The translations under genes were made by a program, and so were the position numbers. This document shows positions 1-10,900 of a stretch of DNA of 64,000 nucleotides, piece after piece; the stretch's first letter is position 1, and every line of letters begins with the position of its first letter. A model generated the notes under the pieces. The model was not told the DNA's origin. It searched no databases and saw only the letters and a program-made list of their open reading frames with translations. Source of the DNA: Opisthocomus hoazin (taxonomy: Eukaryota; Chordata; Aves; Opisthocomiformes; Opisthocomidae); NCBI RefSeq assembly GCF_030867145.1, contig NC_134431.1, positions 8,881,089 to 8,945,088 on the forward strand. Direction: 5' to 3'.

Positions 1-3000
1 AGAGTGAGGCCAAACAGGTACCCAGCTGCACAAGCACAGTGAAAAGAACAATTTTCTGAAGGTTGGTGTCGTGATGTCCTGCTCCCAGGGCTGCGTGGGA
101 GGGCGATGGCAGAGGGGTGAGGCTGGGAGCGCTGTGCCCTGCCCTGCCACCCCCTGCCACCTCCCCCGTAGGCAGCAGCCCCCAGAACCATCCTCCCTCC
201 CCAGCCCAGGGCTTCCCAAGCGCTGCCGGAAACCCCGTGCTGGCCTTGGGGACACCCACCCAGAAAGGCTCTTGCTTGGCTTTGCTTTGGGGCTGCGAAG
301 TCCGGGCAGTGGCCTGAGCTGCTGCCAACTCGAACAAAACTGAGGTTTAGGGAGCGGGTCCCACCGCGCAGTGCCCTCCTGCCCTCCCGTCTGCTCCGCA
401 CAGCAGAGCCCTCGCTGCCCGGAAAACGTCTTTTGGGGCTCCCTTCACCTGTGGGTTTAGGAAAGAAGCAGATTGAGCAAGCAGAAGCAGCTCGCTCTCA
501 TGCTGTCCAGAAAGCCCCATCTAGTGGCATATTTTGCGATGAATTAATGCTGCACTGCTGGGAATAAAAAATGACAAGTCACTTCATCCCTCTGGGTCCT
601 GCAGGTGCGCAGTGCCTCTGGAGGCGCCTGTTTATTTGGCTGGGTTTTGGCTTGCTGAAGTGAGCAAGGCTTGAGGGGCAGGATGGGTGTCAGTCCCCTT
701 TAGGGGTGTCCTGACTTTGTGTGACCTTGAGATCGTCTCCAGCTTTTGTCCAAAGCCTCCCTGCCTGCAAAAGGGGCCGATACTGGGCTGCCCCACGGGA
801 TGCTGTGCGGCCGGAGCTGGTGGCATCAGCAGAGCCCTGGCAGAAGTTGCCATCGGGGCAGGACTGCGGGGGCTGGCGGTTCGGAAACCCACGACCCGGG
901 TGTCTCATCTCAGAGCTGATGCAAACATCACAGAGGGGAGAGAGCAGGCGGCCAGAGTTGGTCATAAGGCTTGGCAAGCACAGAAGAACCTTCTCTGTTT
1001 TAGAAGGAGGGGGTGGAAATCAGGCTGTAGGATCAGCTCCATTGATTTTTTTTTTTTTTTTTTCTTTTTTTCCTGGTGGCCTGATTCAGCATCTGCCAAT
1101 GTAAAGCTTAGCCAGGACTCGGTTTGGCTTCTGTAAGGCGAGAAATAAATTTCATTGACCAGGGTGCCCTTCTGCATCCCGCTTCGGTTGAACTAATCCT
1201 GAAACTAGACACGCAAGTAACCTGTAAAATGCTGGGGTGGGGGAAAGCCACTGGAGAAAAAAAAAAACCCAAACCAGCCTGGATCTGCTGAGATAGGAAG
1301 TAGCAAAGTGGAATCTGATCTGAGGCAAGTCCTGGGAGCACTGCAACCCCACAAGTGCTTTCTCAGAAATTTTCAGGCCTTTTTTTTGTAGATTGACTGG
1401 CAACACGTCCTAGAGCATCCCTGGACAGCAAGAAAATCCCCAGGCTTTTTGGTGCAGGTACAGCAGCGGGCTGAGAGCAGTAAGGCTGGCAGGGCTGCGC
1501 TCAGAGCTGCTTGTACCGAGCCATGTCCAAACCAAGCGCTAGCGCTCATCAATCAAGCTAATTGGGCTGTGCAGGCATTCCCAGAGAAGGTGCCGTTTGC
1601 TAGTGAAGCTTGAGGTTTCAGGTGAGCAGCAAGCAGGAGCTACCAAGTTATCAGAGTGAAGTGGGTGAGCTGAACTGGGAAGGTTTTGGAGGAAATGGTG
1701 AGTTTGGGACTGGGTCCTCTCCGAGCTTGTCGTTTCACCCAGAGGAGGTGGTTTGAGCAAGAATGCCAGCAGCAATGTTTCGGTACGTTTGCTATGAGCC
1801 TGACAGTTGCAGTCCAGAACCCAAGACATCTGCCATCCTCTGCCGCAGGCAGCACTGGATATGCTTGAACAGTAGAACAAACGGTAATTCGGGCAGAATA
1901 TGAAACCGCTGAGTTTTTTGTCTCTTTTTTTCCCCCACCTTTCCCTCCTCCTCCCTCACCACGAGTGACCTCCATCTTGTGTGGGACACTATGGAAATGC
2001 ACCTGGAGAGCCCGCTCTCCCTCTTCCCCCCCATCCTACCTTGTGGCAATTTGAATTCACTTCTCAGGCTTGTCTCAGACTAGTTTAACTTCCATGATTT
2101 CGGTGGTTCCCCCACTCCACCTGGACACAGCAGCCCTGCTGCACGCTGTCCTGCTCCACAGCTAAAACCCGTGCCCTTCCAACACCCTCGGTCACTGCCA
2201 CCTTTATGTGACACAGCTTGAAGGGCTGGACGCTTCCAGGGGTTTGCGCACGCTTTATTACAGAGAAGCAGGACTGCGCTCCATGGCAGGAACAACTGCT
2301 CGGAGGTGACCTTGAGCCAGGCTGCCGCACCACATTCGTGGGGTAAAGAGCCTCGCTGCGCCCCTTCGCAGGGCTCCTGCTGCAGAGGGGAGTGGGGACA
2401 GCCGGTATCGGTTTTAAATAATGGTATCTGTGCCCCAGCTTCATACACACCTACTCCAGGTCAACACTCACCGAGGGGCAGGGTAAGTGTTAAAAGAGTC
2501 TAAAAGGGAGAAATATTGTATCTAAGAACAGTACTTTCAAATGATTTTCAAGAGGGCACAAAACCAAAACCTGAGCAGACACCGTCTGCTGAAGCAGCAA
2601 TAGCCCTTGAAAAACAGCAGCAGCACAGATGACTAGTACTAAATATCTACATTTAAAAGCAAAGTATGTATTATACCAGATTTACTGCAGGGAGAAAGAA
2701 GGGAAAGTGAAGAAAACCAAAACCGTGTGCATGGGTAGGCAGGACAGTGCTGGAAGAGGAAGGTGAAGGGAAGGGGACAGTAAAGTACTAACCCGATACT
2801 CAGAAATCCGTTAAATTTAATTTGAGAGTACGAGCCAATATCGCATAGTAAGTAACTGCATTGCACTTGAGAGCAAAAGAACAGTTTTAGTTGTATTCTT
2901 ATTTTAAATTATTTTGATTTATTTGAACTCTAAATCTGAACTTCCTGGATTCATAGTGCAAATTTTAGGGATGATTAGAATAAAATCTACAAACAGCAAT

Positions 3001-4060
3001 TATCATCCAGAATGTCTGAGACTTCTCTAGCACAGAATGCAAGGCCAACTGTCTACAGCTGCTATAGTCTATTTTTATACAAGTGCTTGTGACTCCTTGG
3101 CTTGCTGACCACTAATTTTCAAGTGTGCAAGTAAAAACTGCGGTATTTGACTCCAACATGGTTGTTTGGTATGTGCGTACAGCTGACACTGAAAGCAGAA
3201 TTTTGTTTGTTTTAAAAAAAAAATGTCTTGAGCAGAGATAAGTGTAAGTCAAATTATTCAGTCATTAGTTTGCTGGGTTTTGACAAACATTTATTAATGC
3301 AAGTCTCAGCAACAAAATTTTTTATTTCAATATTTTCAGCCAGAAGGAAGGTTATAGCTCTGCACCACAAAGCCTGTACGATACACAGTCCTTGTTCACC
3401 CTGTTTCCACCCTGCTTTGTGTATCAAACATACTTGGAAACAACCTGTATAGACAGCTCCACCACCTCCACTTCCGAGACAGCATGGCCCAAAAAAACTG
3501 TTAGCCTGCTTCACTCCCCCCTAAATTATTCCTTCTGTAAAGCACAAATAACAAAATATATTTTTGCTTCTAAGAGCTTCACTTATCTGCAGAAAAATAG
3601 AACTGGTTAAGAGTGAGCTAGTTAGATTATGAAAAGGTCCAAGCACACACCCACACATTTGGGACCTCCCAACAAATTTGTGAGGAGGAAGCATTCACAA
3701 TTTGATCCAACTAAAAAGGAGCCAGACAGCATTCACGGAAAGGAGATCCATCCTATCCGAAACACCGAATGCCTTCTCATTCTTCTCTCCAGAGCAGGAT
3801 GAGGAGGATAGTGCTGTAGCTATGAAACATTTCTCTAAGAACTGGGACACATTAAGAATGAACCTTCCAAACACCACAAAATTTCAGAACAAAACCTAAA
3901 AGGCTTTTTTTTCCCAAAACATAGTGAAAACAGCATATAGAGCTTGAATATCCACAGCACAAACTGAAAAACAGAGGGAGTTAATTTGATCTACAGTGCT
4001 TTTGTTAAGGTATTCAGAGACTTTAGTGCATTCTTTTTAGAACTAAGCTCGGAAACTATA
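1..4060. other. Intergenic / distal 3' region, no gene seen
   Basis: No open frame here resembles a known protein or carries a plausible chain of splice sites. Visible elements are a T-rich run at about 1046-1070, AATAAA hexamers on the plus strand at 563-568 and near 1145, and an AT-rich stretch at about 2880-3000. The part nearest 4.06 kb may be 3' UTR of the minus-strand OSER1-like gene if a distal poly(A) site is used. In the human order as I remember it, GDAP1L1 would come next on this side, but I find no exon of it. Confidence 0.5.
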
Positions 4061-4068
4061 TTCCATTT

Positions 4069-4079
4069 TTTATTTTATT
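4069..4079 (-). terminator. Poly(A) signals of OSER1-like
   Basis: Two overlapping AATAAA hexamers read on the minus strand (4079-4074 and 4074-4069), about 130 bases after the OSER1-like stop codon. The plus-strand OSER1 has its first AATAAA about 100 bases after its stop, so a short 3' UTR form is plausible for both genes. Use of the site is inferred. Confidence 0.5.
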
Positions 4080-4207
4080 AGAAAACTAAACTGTACGAGG
4101 CAAAGAAACATCTGATCAAACACACAACAGTGAAAACATGGCACTGACAAGGCATTTAACCCAACCATTATCGCAAACTCTGATTCGGGATTCTCTATTG
4201 CTTCCAG

Positions 4208-4892
4208 TCAAGTATACATCATTTCTGCCATGTGAGACATTTTCTTGGGAATATATAAGTAGTATTCCATGTATCCCGAAAGATCTTCAATAGTCACGTC
4301 ATCCACAAAGGCTCGAGCTTGCTCAGAACAAGACCTAGGCGAACCTGACGAGGCCGTCCCACAAGGGGACCTGTTCTGACGAGACCGGGCATGGACTCCC
4401 AGGACGGCCTTCTCGCACTCTGACAGGACGCTCCGCAAGCCAGAGAAGGAGTACACTTCCATGGTTCGCCACTGTTTGCACTGGCATTTCTTGTCCGTAC
4501 AAGGGCACTGCTTGCCGTTGCTAAGCATGGATAAGGACTGGAAATCTGAGGTTTGGCTACAACGCAAGCTAGTTTCAAAGGATGAGGAGAGAGCCGGGCA
4601 ATCCTCTCTCGACTTCTCCAAAGGCTCTTCGGCAGTGAAAGCTTCCAAAGGTTCAGTTCTATCATCACTGGCCTCAAGGCGAGAACCGTGCCTGTCCTTT
4701 GTACCGTGCTCTGCTGTAACAAAAATGTCTGAACTGACGTTACTCTTCGAAGTGTCTGACTGGGTTTTGTGTTTCAGCTGGTTGTTGGCTTTCATGTTAC
4801 AATATGTAAACTTGGGAGGGTGCAGGACAGGAGACTTGGAGCGTCTGCGACGTGGGACTCTTGCCGATCCTCTGGAAGGCTTTCTCACACAC
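4208..4892 (-). CDS. OSER1-like coding exon 3
   Basis: The acceptor reads ccctgcag on the minus strand, and coding starts at 4892 with the last base of a split Gly codon. The exon holds the basic RRRRSKSP motif, the serine-rich middle, the four-Cys cluster and the C-terminal block of 44 residues identical to OSER1. The stop is TGA at 4210-4208. Confidence 0.92.
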
Positions 4893-7406
4893 CTGCAGGG
4901 TTGTAACACGTGAGCAAGGACGTAACTCCAGAATCTACACCATAGCTAAGTAAGCTCTAAAATATGGCTAAAAAACGTTTTAGATAATTTTTATTTTCTG
5001 CTTAAAAAATCAGGTGACTCATCACTTATAATCTCTGACAGAAACAGTGGAGGAGTCTGAAGAAATTTCAGCTCCCCAAAGGAAAGACACAAACCTCCCT
5101 CATTTAAAGGTACTTTCCCCTAAATAGTCTGTGTTAAGCAAATGATACTTTGTCATCCCAAACTGAACTGTAGTGCAGAACCTGGCTATCAGTTGGAGCT
5201 GCTGGCAGAATTGCACTGAATATCCAGGTACTGCATTACAAAAATAAAATAAGACAAGAAACAGGTAAGAAAGAGTTGCGAAGGTGTAAGACTTGAAGAA
5301 AAGGACTTCTGAGGAAATCAGGGGAAGAGAATGTTTTGGGGACCCTCTCCAAGAGAAGAGGCAATATTGGTTTTCAAGTCTTTGATGAAAGCCCCTTAAA
5401 AAACAGCATATCAAACAGCGATGCTAAAGTTTTATAATAGAAACGAGAGAAAATACATGTTGAAGCAACTAATCAACAACAACTTTCACTGGAAACGGTA
5501 TGCAAGTGTTAAATGTCTGAAACCAGAAACAGATGTACGGTGCGGTGAACGGTGTGCTTTACCCATGCCAGGCTTCCTTTGAGCAGACAGTCTGCTGCTT
5601 GGCTCCATCCATGGCTGCTCTTACCAGTGGTCTGAGAATCGTCCCGTCGCCCACAGACAGAGCTGCAATACATCTGAGTAAAAAGGGAAATGCCACGTTA
5701 CAGTAGTGCCTGCACGTACCGCTTCAGACGCCTAGGGTCAGCCTGTTCGCTTTAGATGCTTAGCTAAGACATTCAGGTTTGCAGCCTTGACTTCCACTGC
5801 AGTCGGTGGTTAGAAACAGGATATTACAGAGATTTATCCAACCACTCTTACTATATTGACCGCAGTCAAGTGTCTAAAGATAGGTGAGATGAAATGAAAG
5901 GAGGCTGAAATGCCCAGAGGCTGATGTCATGCCCTATTTGTGTACCAAAAGGACACGGTAAAGGAATGCAAACTCGGGCTCCAAATGTTGTTGTTAGACA
6001 ATAGTTGTTAGACTCCCACTCATCTGAAATGCAAAGTCAGGAACCCCGAGCAGCAGGCTGAGGAGCCGTCAGTGGAGCAGTGCACAAGGTACAACAGACA
6101 AGGACAGATTACTAATTTATTTCTCATAAAATTTCTCATTAAATTTCCCAGATAAACATGGGATCAAAAAAAACCACATCTGGCCCTGGAGGTCCAGACA
6201 ACAAACAAAAATGCCTCGGCACAAGAATCTGTATTTCTGACGGCTGTACGTGTGATTTGGAACACGGGGTAGGAAATCGTAAGAAATGAGGGTGAAATTC
6301 TAGCAGAAGAGCCCAAGTACTCTGCCCAAAGTTGGTCTTAAGGGATTAGTCACACGACTTGAGCTGTTCAAAACACATGCCGGCAAAACAAGACCTTTTT
6401 ATGCCTAAGACGATACCATTGGGAATCAACCAGAATTCCACGCAGTCTGTCACTGGTAATACACCAAAAGTGGTAACGCTTAATAAGCACAGCTTACTTG
6501 TCAGAGAACAGCTGGGGTTTTTCCCATGTTTAACAGAAGACCTCTTGAAGTAGGGGAAACAAGCAGCGAAGCAAAATATATTTTAACAAGCAGAGGAAGT
6601 AATGAGCTCGCCGTATTGATGGCTGTGGAGATGAACTCACAAGGCAACATGAATTATCAATGCAAAGCTCTCTCGTGTGTCTCTTGTGAACTCCCAAACG
6701 ACTGCAAGGGAACTACTTCACAGAGCATCAGGCTGCGTCATTTTACAAACTGCTGCTTTTGAGGAAGATGCTTATGCTCTGCATTATCGGTATACCCAGT
6801 GTGTTATGGAGTAAGTTTTTAGTATAAAAATGCCTGTAAGACATTTTACTCTACAAAAAGCCCCTGAAATCAGAAACGATCAGTGCTTATATTTAGCCTG
6901 ATGACTTCCAGTGAGACGAGGCTCTCCAGCTCACTACGAAGTGTTGGCGCTGCCCTTCAGACCCTTTCCAAGCACTACAGTAAAGGCTGGCACCGTGGCC
7001 GAAGACGTCAGTGTTTACGTGAAGGGACAAACAAGCTCGGTATCACACAGGGCGGCTTCGGTGGCGTTCAGTGCTTTGGGCGAGTCATTTCGCGTTTCCA
7101 CACAGCCACTGTGTAATTTCAGTCGGGCACCGCGCCGCAATTAGGCGGTAATCAAGTCCTGCTTTGCCAATTAGACCGTTCTAACGGCTGCATCTCATCT
7201 GAAGCGACGCGGCCGTCCCCTCTCGGGGAGCGAGGAGCCTTGCACCGAGCTGCGGCGCTTGTTTTGGGAGCCGAAGTGACAGAAAAGAGGTGCAAACGCG
7301 TAGTGAGGAACGGACGAACGCCAGCTTACCCTGCTGCGTCCACCCTCAGCTTTTTGAACGCCGTCTGCAGCCGCTCCTCCTCCTCCTCCTCAGCCTCCGC
7401 GTCCAT
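4208..7406 (-). CDS. OSER1-like: inverted paralogue of oxidative-stress-responsive serine-rich protein 1, complete
   Basis: Three coding exons on the minus strand (7406-7330, 5673-5563, 4892-4208) join in frame to 290 aa; human OSER1 is 292 aa. All junctions have GT and AG, and both introns fall at the same codons as in the plus-strand OSER1 (phase 2, inside a Gly codon). Landmarks in order: an acidic N-terminus followed by [11 protein letters not shown], the AALSVGDGT block at about residues 28-36, a basic RRRRSKSP stretch followed by LHPPKF, a CxCx4CxC cluster (Cys192, 194, 199, 201), and the invariant C-terminus ending MAEMMYT. The ATG at 7406 was chosen because it gives the same 26-residue first exon as OSER1. 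The middle (about residues 85-185) is strongly diverged. Retained introns and clean frames argue against a pseudogene or retrocopy. Function is presumably OSER1-like (stress-responsive, probably nuclear), which is inference. I know no established symbol for it. Confidence 0.9.
5563..5673 (-). CDS. OSER1-like coding exon 2
   Basis: This 111-base exon was found by eye between a pyrimidine-rich acceptor (ccctttttactcag) and a donor GTAAAG. It encodes a 37-residue stretch with ALSVGDGT and ends in EAWHG, matching exon 2 of OSER1 (ALSVGEGT and ending ETWHG). It is one codon shorter than the 114-base exon of OSER1, and phase is kept at both ends. Confidence 0.88.
5674..7329 (-). other. OSER1-like intron 1
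   Basis: The intron has donor GTAAGC at 7329 and acceptor AG at 5675-5674. It contains no gene. About 390 bases inside it from the first exon lie a FOXO-type core (TGTTTAC, 7012-7018) and, just before it, a CRE-like AGACGTCA. The half nearer the promoter is GC-rich. Confidence 0.75.
7012..7018 (+). promoter_or_regulatory. Candidate FOXO site with adjacent CRE-like motif
   Basis: TGTTTAC matches the FOXO core. The preceding bases 7003-7010 read AGACGTCA, one mismatch from the palindromic CRE. The pair lies between the two OSER1 genes' promoter and the OSER1-like intron. OSER1 has been reported as a FOXO-responsive gene, so the site is plausible, but a 7-base match also occurs by chance. Confidence 0.3.
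7330..7406 (-). CDS. OSER1-like coding exon 1
   Basis: This 77-base exon encodes 25 residues plus two bases of Gly. A run of glutamates is followed by [14 protein letters not shown], aligned residue for residue with OSER1 exon 1 ([14 protein letters not shown]). The donor is GTAAGC. The same frame stays open upstream of this ATG to another ATG at 7730, so an N-terminally extended form cannot be excluded. The shorter start is preferred because it matches the family length. Confidence 0.88.
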
Positions 7407-7465
7407 CGGCGGGCCCTCAGCGCGCGGCCGGCCGTGCCGTGCGGAGCGGCCTGAAACGCAGCCAC

Positions 7466-7555
7466 CGGGGCCCGACGCCGGGGTCCCCACACGCGCGGCC
7501 TCCGCGATAACGGGGCCCGACGCCGGGGTCCCGACGGACGCGGCCTCCGCGATAA
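7466..7555. repeat. Tandem duplication, two 45-base units
   Basis: Units at 7466-7510 and 7511-7555 differ at about 4 of 45 positions. They lie just upstream of the OSER1-like start codon, within its expected 5' UTR. The period is a multiple of three, and the open frame reads through both units on the minus strand as a 15-residue repeat containing VIAEAA. Confidence 0.85.
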
Positions 7556-7879
7556 CCGGACCGGCGCGCGCCAACGGGCGCCCGTCCCCCCGCGGGCAGC
7601 CCCGCCGCCTCCCCACCGCGCCCCGCCCCGCGCCCAGAGCTCGGCGGCACGGCCGCGGCCCGGCCCGGCCGTCACGGAGGCTCTCCCCCCGCTGACAACC
7701 GGCCAGGGCAGGGCCGCGCCGCCCCCGCAAGGCCTCGCCCCCCGGGCCCGCCGCTCACCGCCGCCTCCCGGCCCGGCCACCGGGGAGGGCGCGCGGCACA
7801 ACAGGAAGTGAGTTCACAGCCCCCCCCGCCTTGGCCGAAGGCGCGTGCGCGAGCGGCCGTGGTCCCGCCCCCGCTTCCG

Positions 7880-7960
7880 GTCGGGGGGGAAGGACTCATC
7901 CGGTCGGCGCGGCCCCGGAGGGAGGCGGCGGGGCCCGGCCCGCGTCCTCGGGTGGGCGCG
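7880..7960 (+). other. OSER1: Putative noncoding first exon of OSER1 (5' UTR)
   Basis: The start is not determined. The end is set by the strong donor GTGAGT at 7961, just downstream of the ETS-type core. It would splice to the acceptor AG at 11482-11483, 40 bases before the OSER1 ATG. Inferred from splice signals and the CpG island only. Confidence 0.4.
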
Positions 7961-10900
7961 GTGAGTGCGGTCGGGCGCGCGCCTGTCCCCGGTCCCTCCT
8001 CCCTCCTCTCTCCCCCGGGGCTGGGTGGGGGTCTCTCCCGCGCGGGTCTGGGAGCCGCCTCCGGTCCTCTGGACCCAGCGGAGGCCTCTGGGGAAGCCCC
8101 GGCGGGCGCAGGGCTGTGCTGAGTCACCCCCCCACCGCCCTCCGCCGAGGGTCGGGGCCGAGCGCCGGGCAGAGCCCCGGGAAGCGCCCGGCAGGCGCTG
8201 CCGCGCGTCCCGCGGCCCCGGCGGGGGGCGGCCCCGCTCGGTGTCCCCGCCGGGCGGCCCTGTGCCGCCCCGGGCCTGCGCCGGGAGCGCCTCGGAGCCC
8301 CGAGTCCCGGTACGGGCCCCTCTCTGGGCCCAAAAGCGCGTCTCTGCGCGGCGGGCCGGGTGCGGGGTCCTGCGCCGCGGGGAAGTGGCTGGAGGGCGGG
8401 CGGGGGTGTTTTGCTGGGAGGCAAACCGCCTGAGCGCCGGTGCGGGTTCTGAGGCGGCGTTGGGCTCCGGTTGGCTTTGGCAGTAGTTGGTGTTTTCGCG
8501 GTGTCGGTGCGAGCTGGCTGGTGCGTCCGAAATGGTTGGGCCCATGCAAGATTATTGCAGAGTGAGTGGGGTTTTGATCTGGGTAACTTCTGCATCCTTT
8601 TGAGGGTTTACTGTGATTTACAAGCTTTCTACTCTCACCTGCTTGCGAAGGTTGTATAGTACAGGGGTTTGGTATTTAAAAAAAAAAAAAAAAGCTTGTA
8701 GGCTGCATTTTTCATTTTAAAGAATTTCCTTTCCAGGTCAAGGAAAAATCTTTCATAAGTAGGGCCCGTGTAGTATTTAAGTGTCTAAAGTAATCACGTG
8801 CTCAGATGAGCGTCATGTTGTCATTCTCTGTGCTAGTTTCCTCCTCTCGTGTTTATTTGCTGTCTGACTCACTGGACGACGTATGCCTTGAAGCTGTTAT
8901 GATACATTATCCTCTGCGCATGTCATACTAGCTGTCTGCAGTACAGGGCGTCCAGATGAAATCATAGCAGAGCGAGCAGCCGGAACAACAGCAGGGAGAG
9001 CTGCCACCTCCAACTGGAACAAGGTTGTGAGGGAGCAGAAATTACTACTCTGTATCTGCACAAATAACCGAGCTGCTGACGTTCAGATTCCTCCTCTCTC
9101 TTCACCAAGACCTTTTCTCTTCTGTGCTACAAAGAAGCTGATGCTTAGTTGGTAAAAGTAGTACTAACATAGGCATTATGGCTGTGTTATTAGGCAGAGA
9201 TGGTGCTCTGTGTAAGTGTGTTCTTGTTACGGGAGCTGTTATCACTTGCTGGGTTTGGGTAGTTACCTTTGTCATGGATTCTTAGAAGCAGAATCACAGA
9301 ACGGTTGAGGTTGGCAGGGATCCCTGGAGGTCCACCCACCCTGCTCCAGGAGGGCCACCTCAAGCCGGTTGCCCAGGGCCGTGTCCAGGCAGCTTTTGAA
9401 TATCTCCAAGGCGGGAGACTCCACAGCCTCCCTGGGCAGCCTGTGCTGGTGCACAGTCACCCTCACAGCAAAGAAGTGTTTCCTTAAACCCAGACAGCAC
9501 CTTCTGCATTTCGGTGTGTGCCTGTGGCCTCTGGTCCCGTCTCTGGGCACCACAGAGAAGAGCCTGGCTCTGGCCTCTTTGTACCCACCCTTCAGGTATT
9601 TATATACATTGATGAGATCCCTCCTGAGCCTTTTTTTCTCTTGGCTGAACAGTCCTAGCTCTCTCAGCCTTTCCTCATAGGAGATGCTCTAGTCCCTTCA
9701 TCATCTTCATGGCCCTTCACTGGCCTCTCTCCAGCACGTCTGTGTCTCTCTTGCAGTGGGGAGCCCAGTGCTGGACACAGCACTCCAGCTGTGGCCTCAC
9801 CAGTGTGGAATAGAGGGAAGGAGCAGCTCCCTCGACCCGCAGCCCAGGATGCCGTTAGTCCCTTTGCCGGAATGGCACGTTGCTGGCTCATGTCCGTCTT
9901 GGTGTCTGCCGGGACCCCCAGGGCCTTTTCTGCAAAGCTGTACTGGCACATGGGCTTGTTCCTCCCCAGGGGCGGGGCTTTGTGCTTCACCTCGTTGAGG
10001 TTCCTGAGGCTCCTGTCAGCCCCTTTCCCCAGCCCGCAGAGGTCCCTCTGGATGGCCGCACGACCCTCGGGTGGATCAGCCACTCATCCCAGTTTGGGGT
10101 CGTCAGCAAACTTGTGGAAGGTATGCTCTGCCACCAGACTGTTAATGAAGATGTTAAACAGGACTGGACACAGTATCAGCCCCCCGGGCACACTGCTGGT
10201 TACTGACCTCCAACTCGACTCCATGCCACTGATCACAGCCCTCTGGGCTTGGCTGTTCAGCCGGTTTTTGGTCCATCTCACTGACTGATTAGGCTACACT
10301 TCATCACCTTCTCTGTCAGGGTCTTGTGGGAGACAGTGTCAAAATCCTTACTGAAGTCCAGGTAGAAAATATCCACTGCTCTCCCCTTCTCTGCCAAACC
10401 AGTCTCACTGTAGAATGTCGTCAAGTATGACAACGTTGTAATTTTAAAAAAAAAAAAAAAAGAGAAGATGAGCTCATCACAAGCCCCACAGTGTGGCCGA
10501 AGGCTCTTGCAGTAATGGCACTCACACCAATGGCTGTGTTTTCCCAGAAGTAGTCAAGGCAAAGGCATTAGATGAAGCAAGCTAGCCAGCCAGGTCCAAC
10601 AGATGCTGAGCTTGAGGTAGTCTGGAGTAGAACTGCGATGCTGCTGTCGGTGGTTTCTGCTCAGCAGAAGCAAAGCCCGTGCTAAGGAAGCAAACCTTTA
10701 TTGAGTATTTTGTAGCAGAATCATGGCTGGTGTAGGATGTGCCTGTGACTGCAGAACTATAAGGTACCGAAGAGCATCGCCTTTAGAAAGATTGGAGATT
10801 CCTGGTAGCTGGATTGTGGTGGCTGGGGTAGATTTAAAAAAAAAAACTGGTTTTTGTCAGTTCCTTTTTTCTTTAAACAAGGCGTACTCTGTGCTGTTTG

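Larger units (their letters stand above)
7200..8480. promoter_or_regulatory. CpG island, bidirectional promoter of OSER1-like (-) and OSER1 (+)
   Basis: This is a dense run of CpG and GC boxes with no TATA box visible. ETS-type cores lie at 7804-7810 (GGAAGTG) and 7874-7880 (CTTCCGG), the usual mark of a TATA-less housekeeping promoter. OSER1-like coding starts leftward at 7406. A good donor (GTGAGT) at 7961 fits a noncoding first exon of OSER1 reading rightward. The two transcription starts are therefore probably within about 0.5 kb of each other. Confidence 0.7.

Noticed and set aside
1046-1070. T-rich run as the tail of a retrocopy on the minus strand
   Set aside because: No gene-like sequence adjoins it and no flanking duplication is visible; treated as simple sequence.
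1-2500. Exons of GDAP1L1, the expected neighbour
   Set aside because: No open frame matches the glutathione-transferase-like protein; the gene must lie outside the window or be elsewhere.
4208-7406. Minus-strand OSER1 copy as a processed pseudogene
   Set aside because: It keeps both introns at the same phase, has intact splice sites and an open frame, and shows only synonymous change in the conserved C-terminus.
7672-8595. Long open frames on both strands in the CpG island (up to 307 codons)
   Set aside because: GC-rich sequence has few stop codons; the products are Arg/Pro/Gly/Ala-rich, frames overlap on both strands, and none resembles a protein family.
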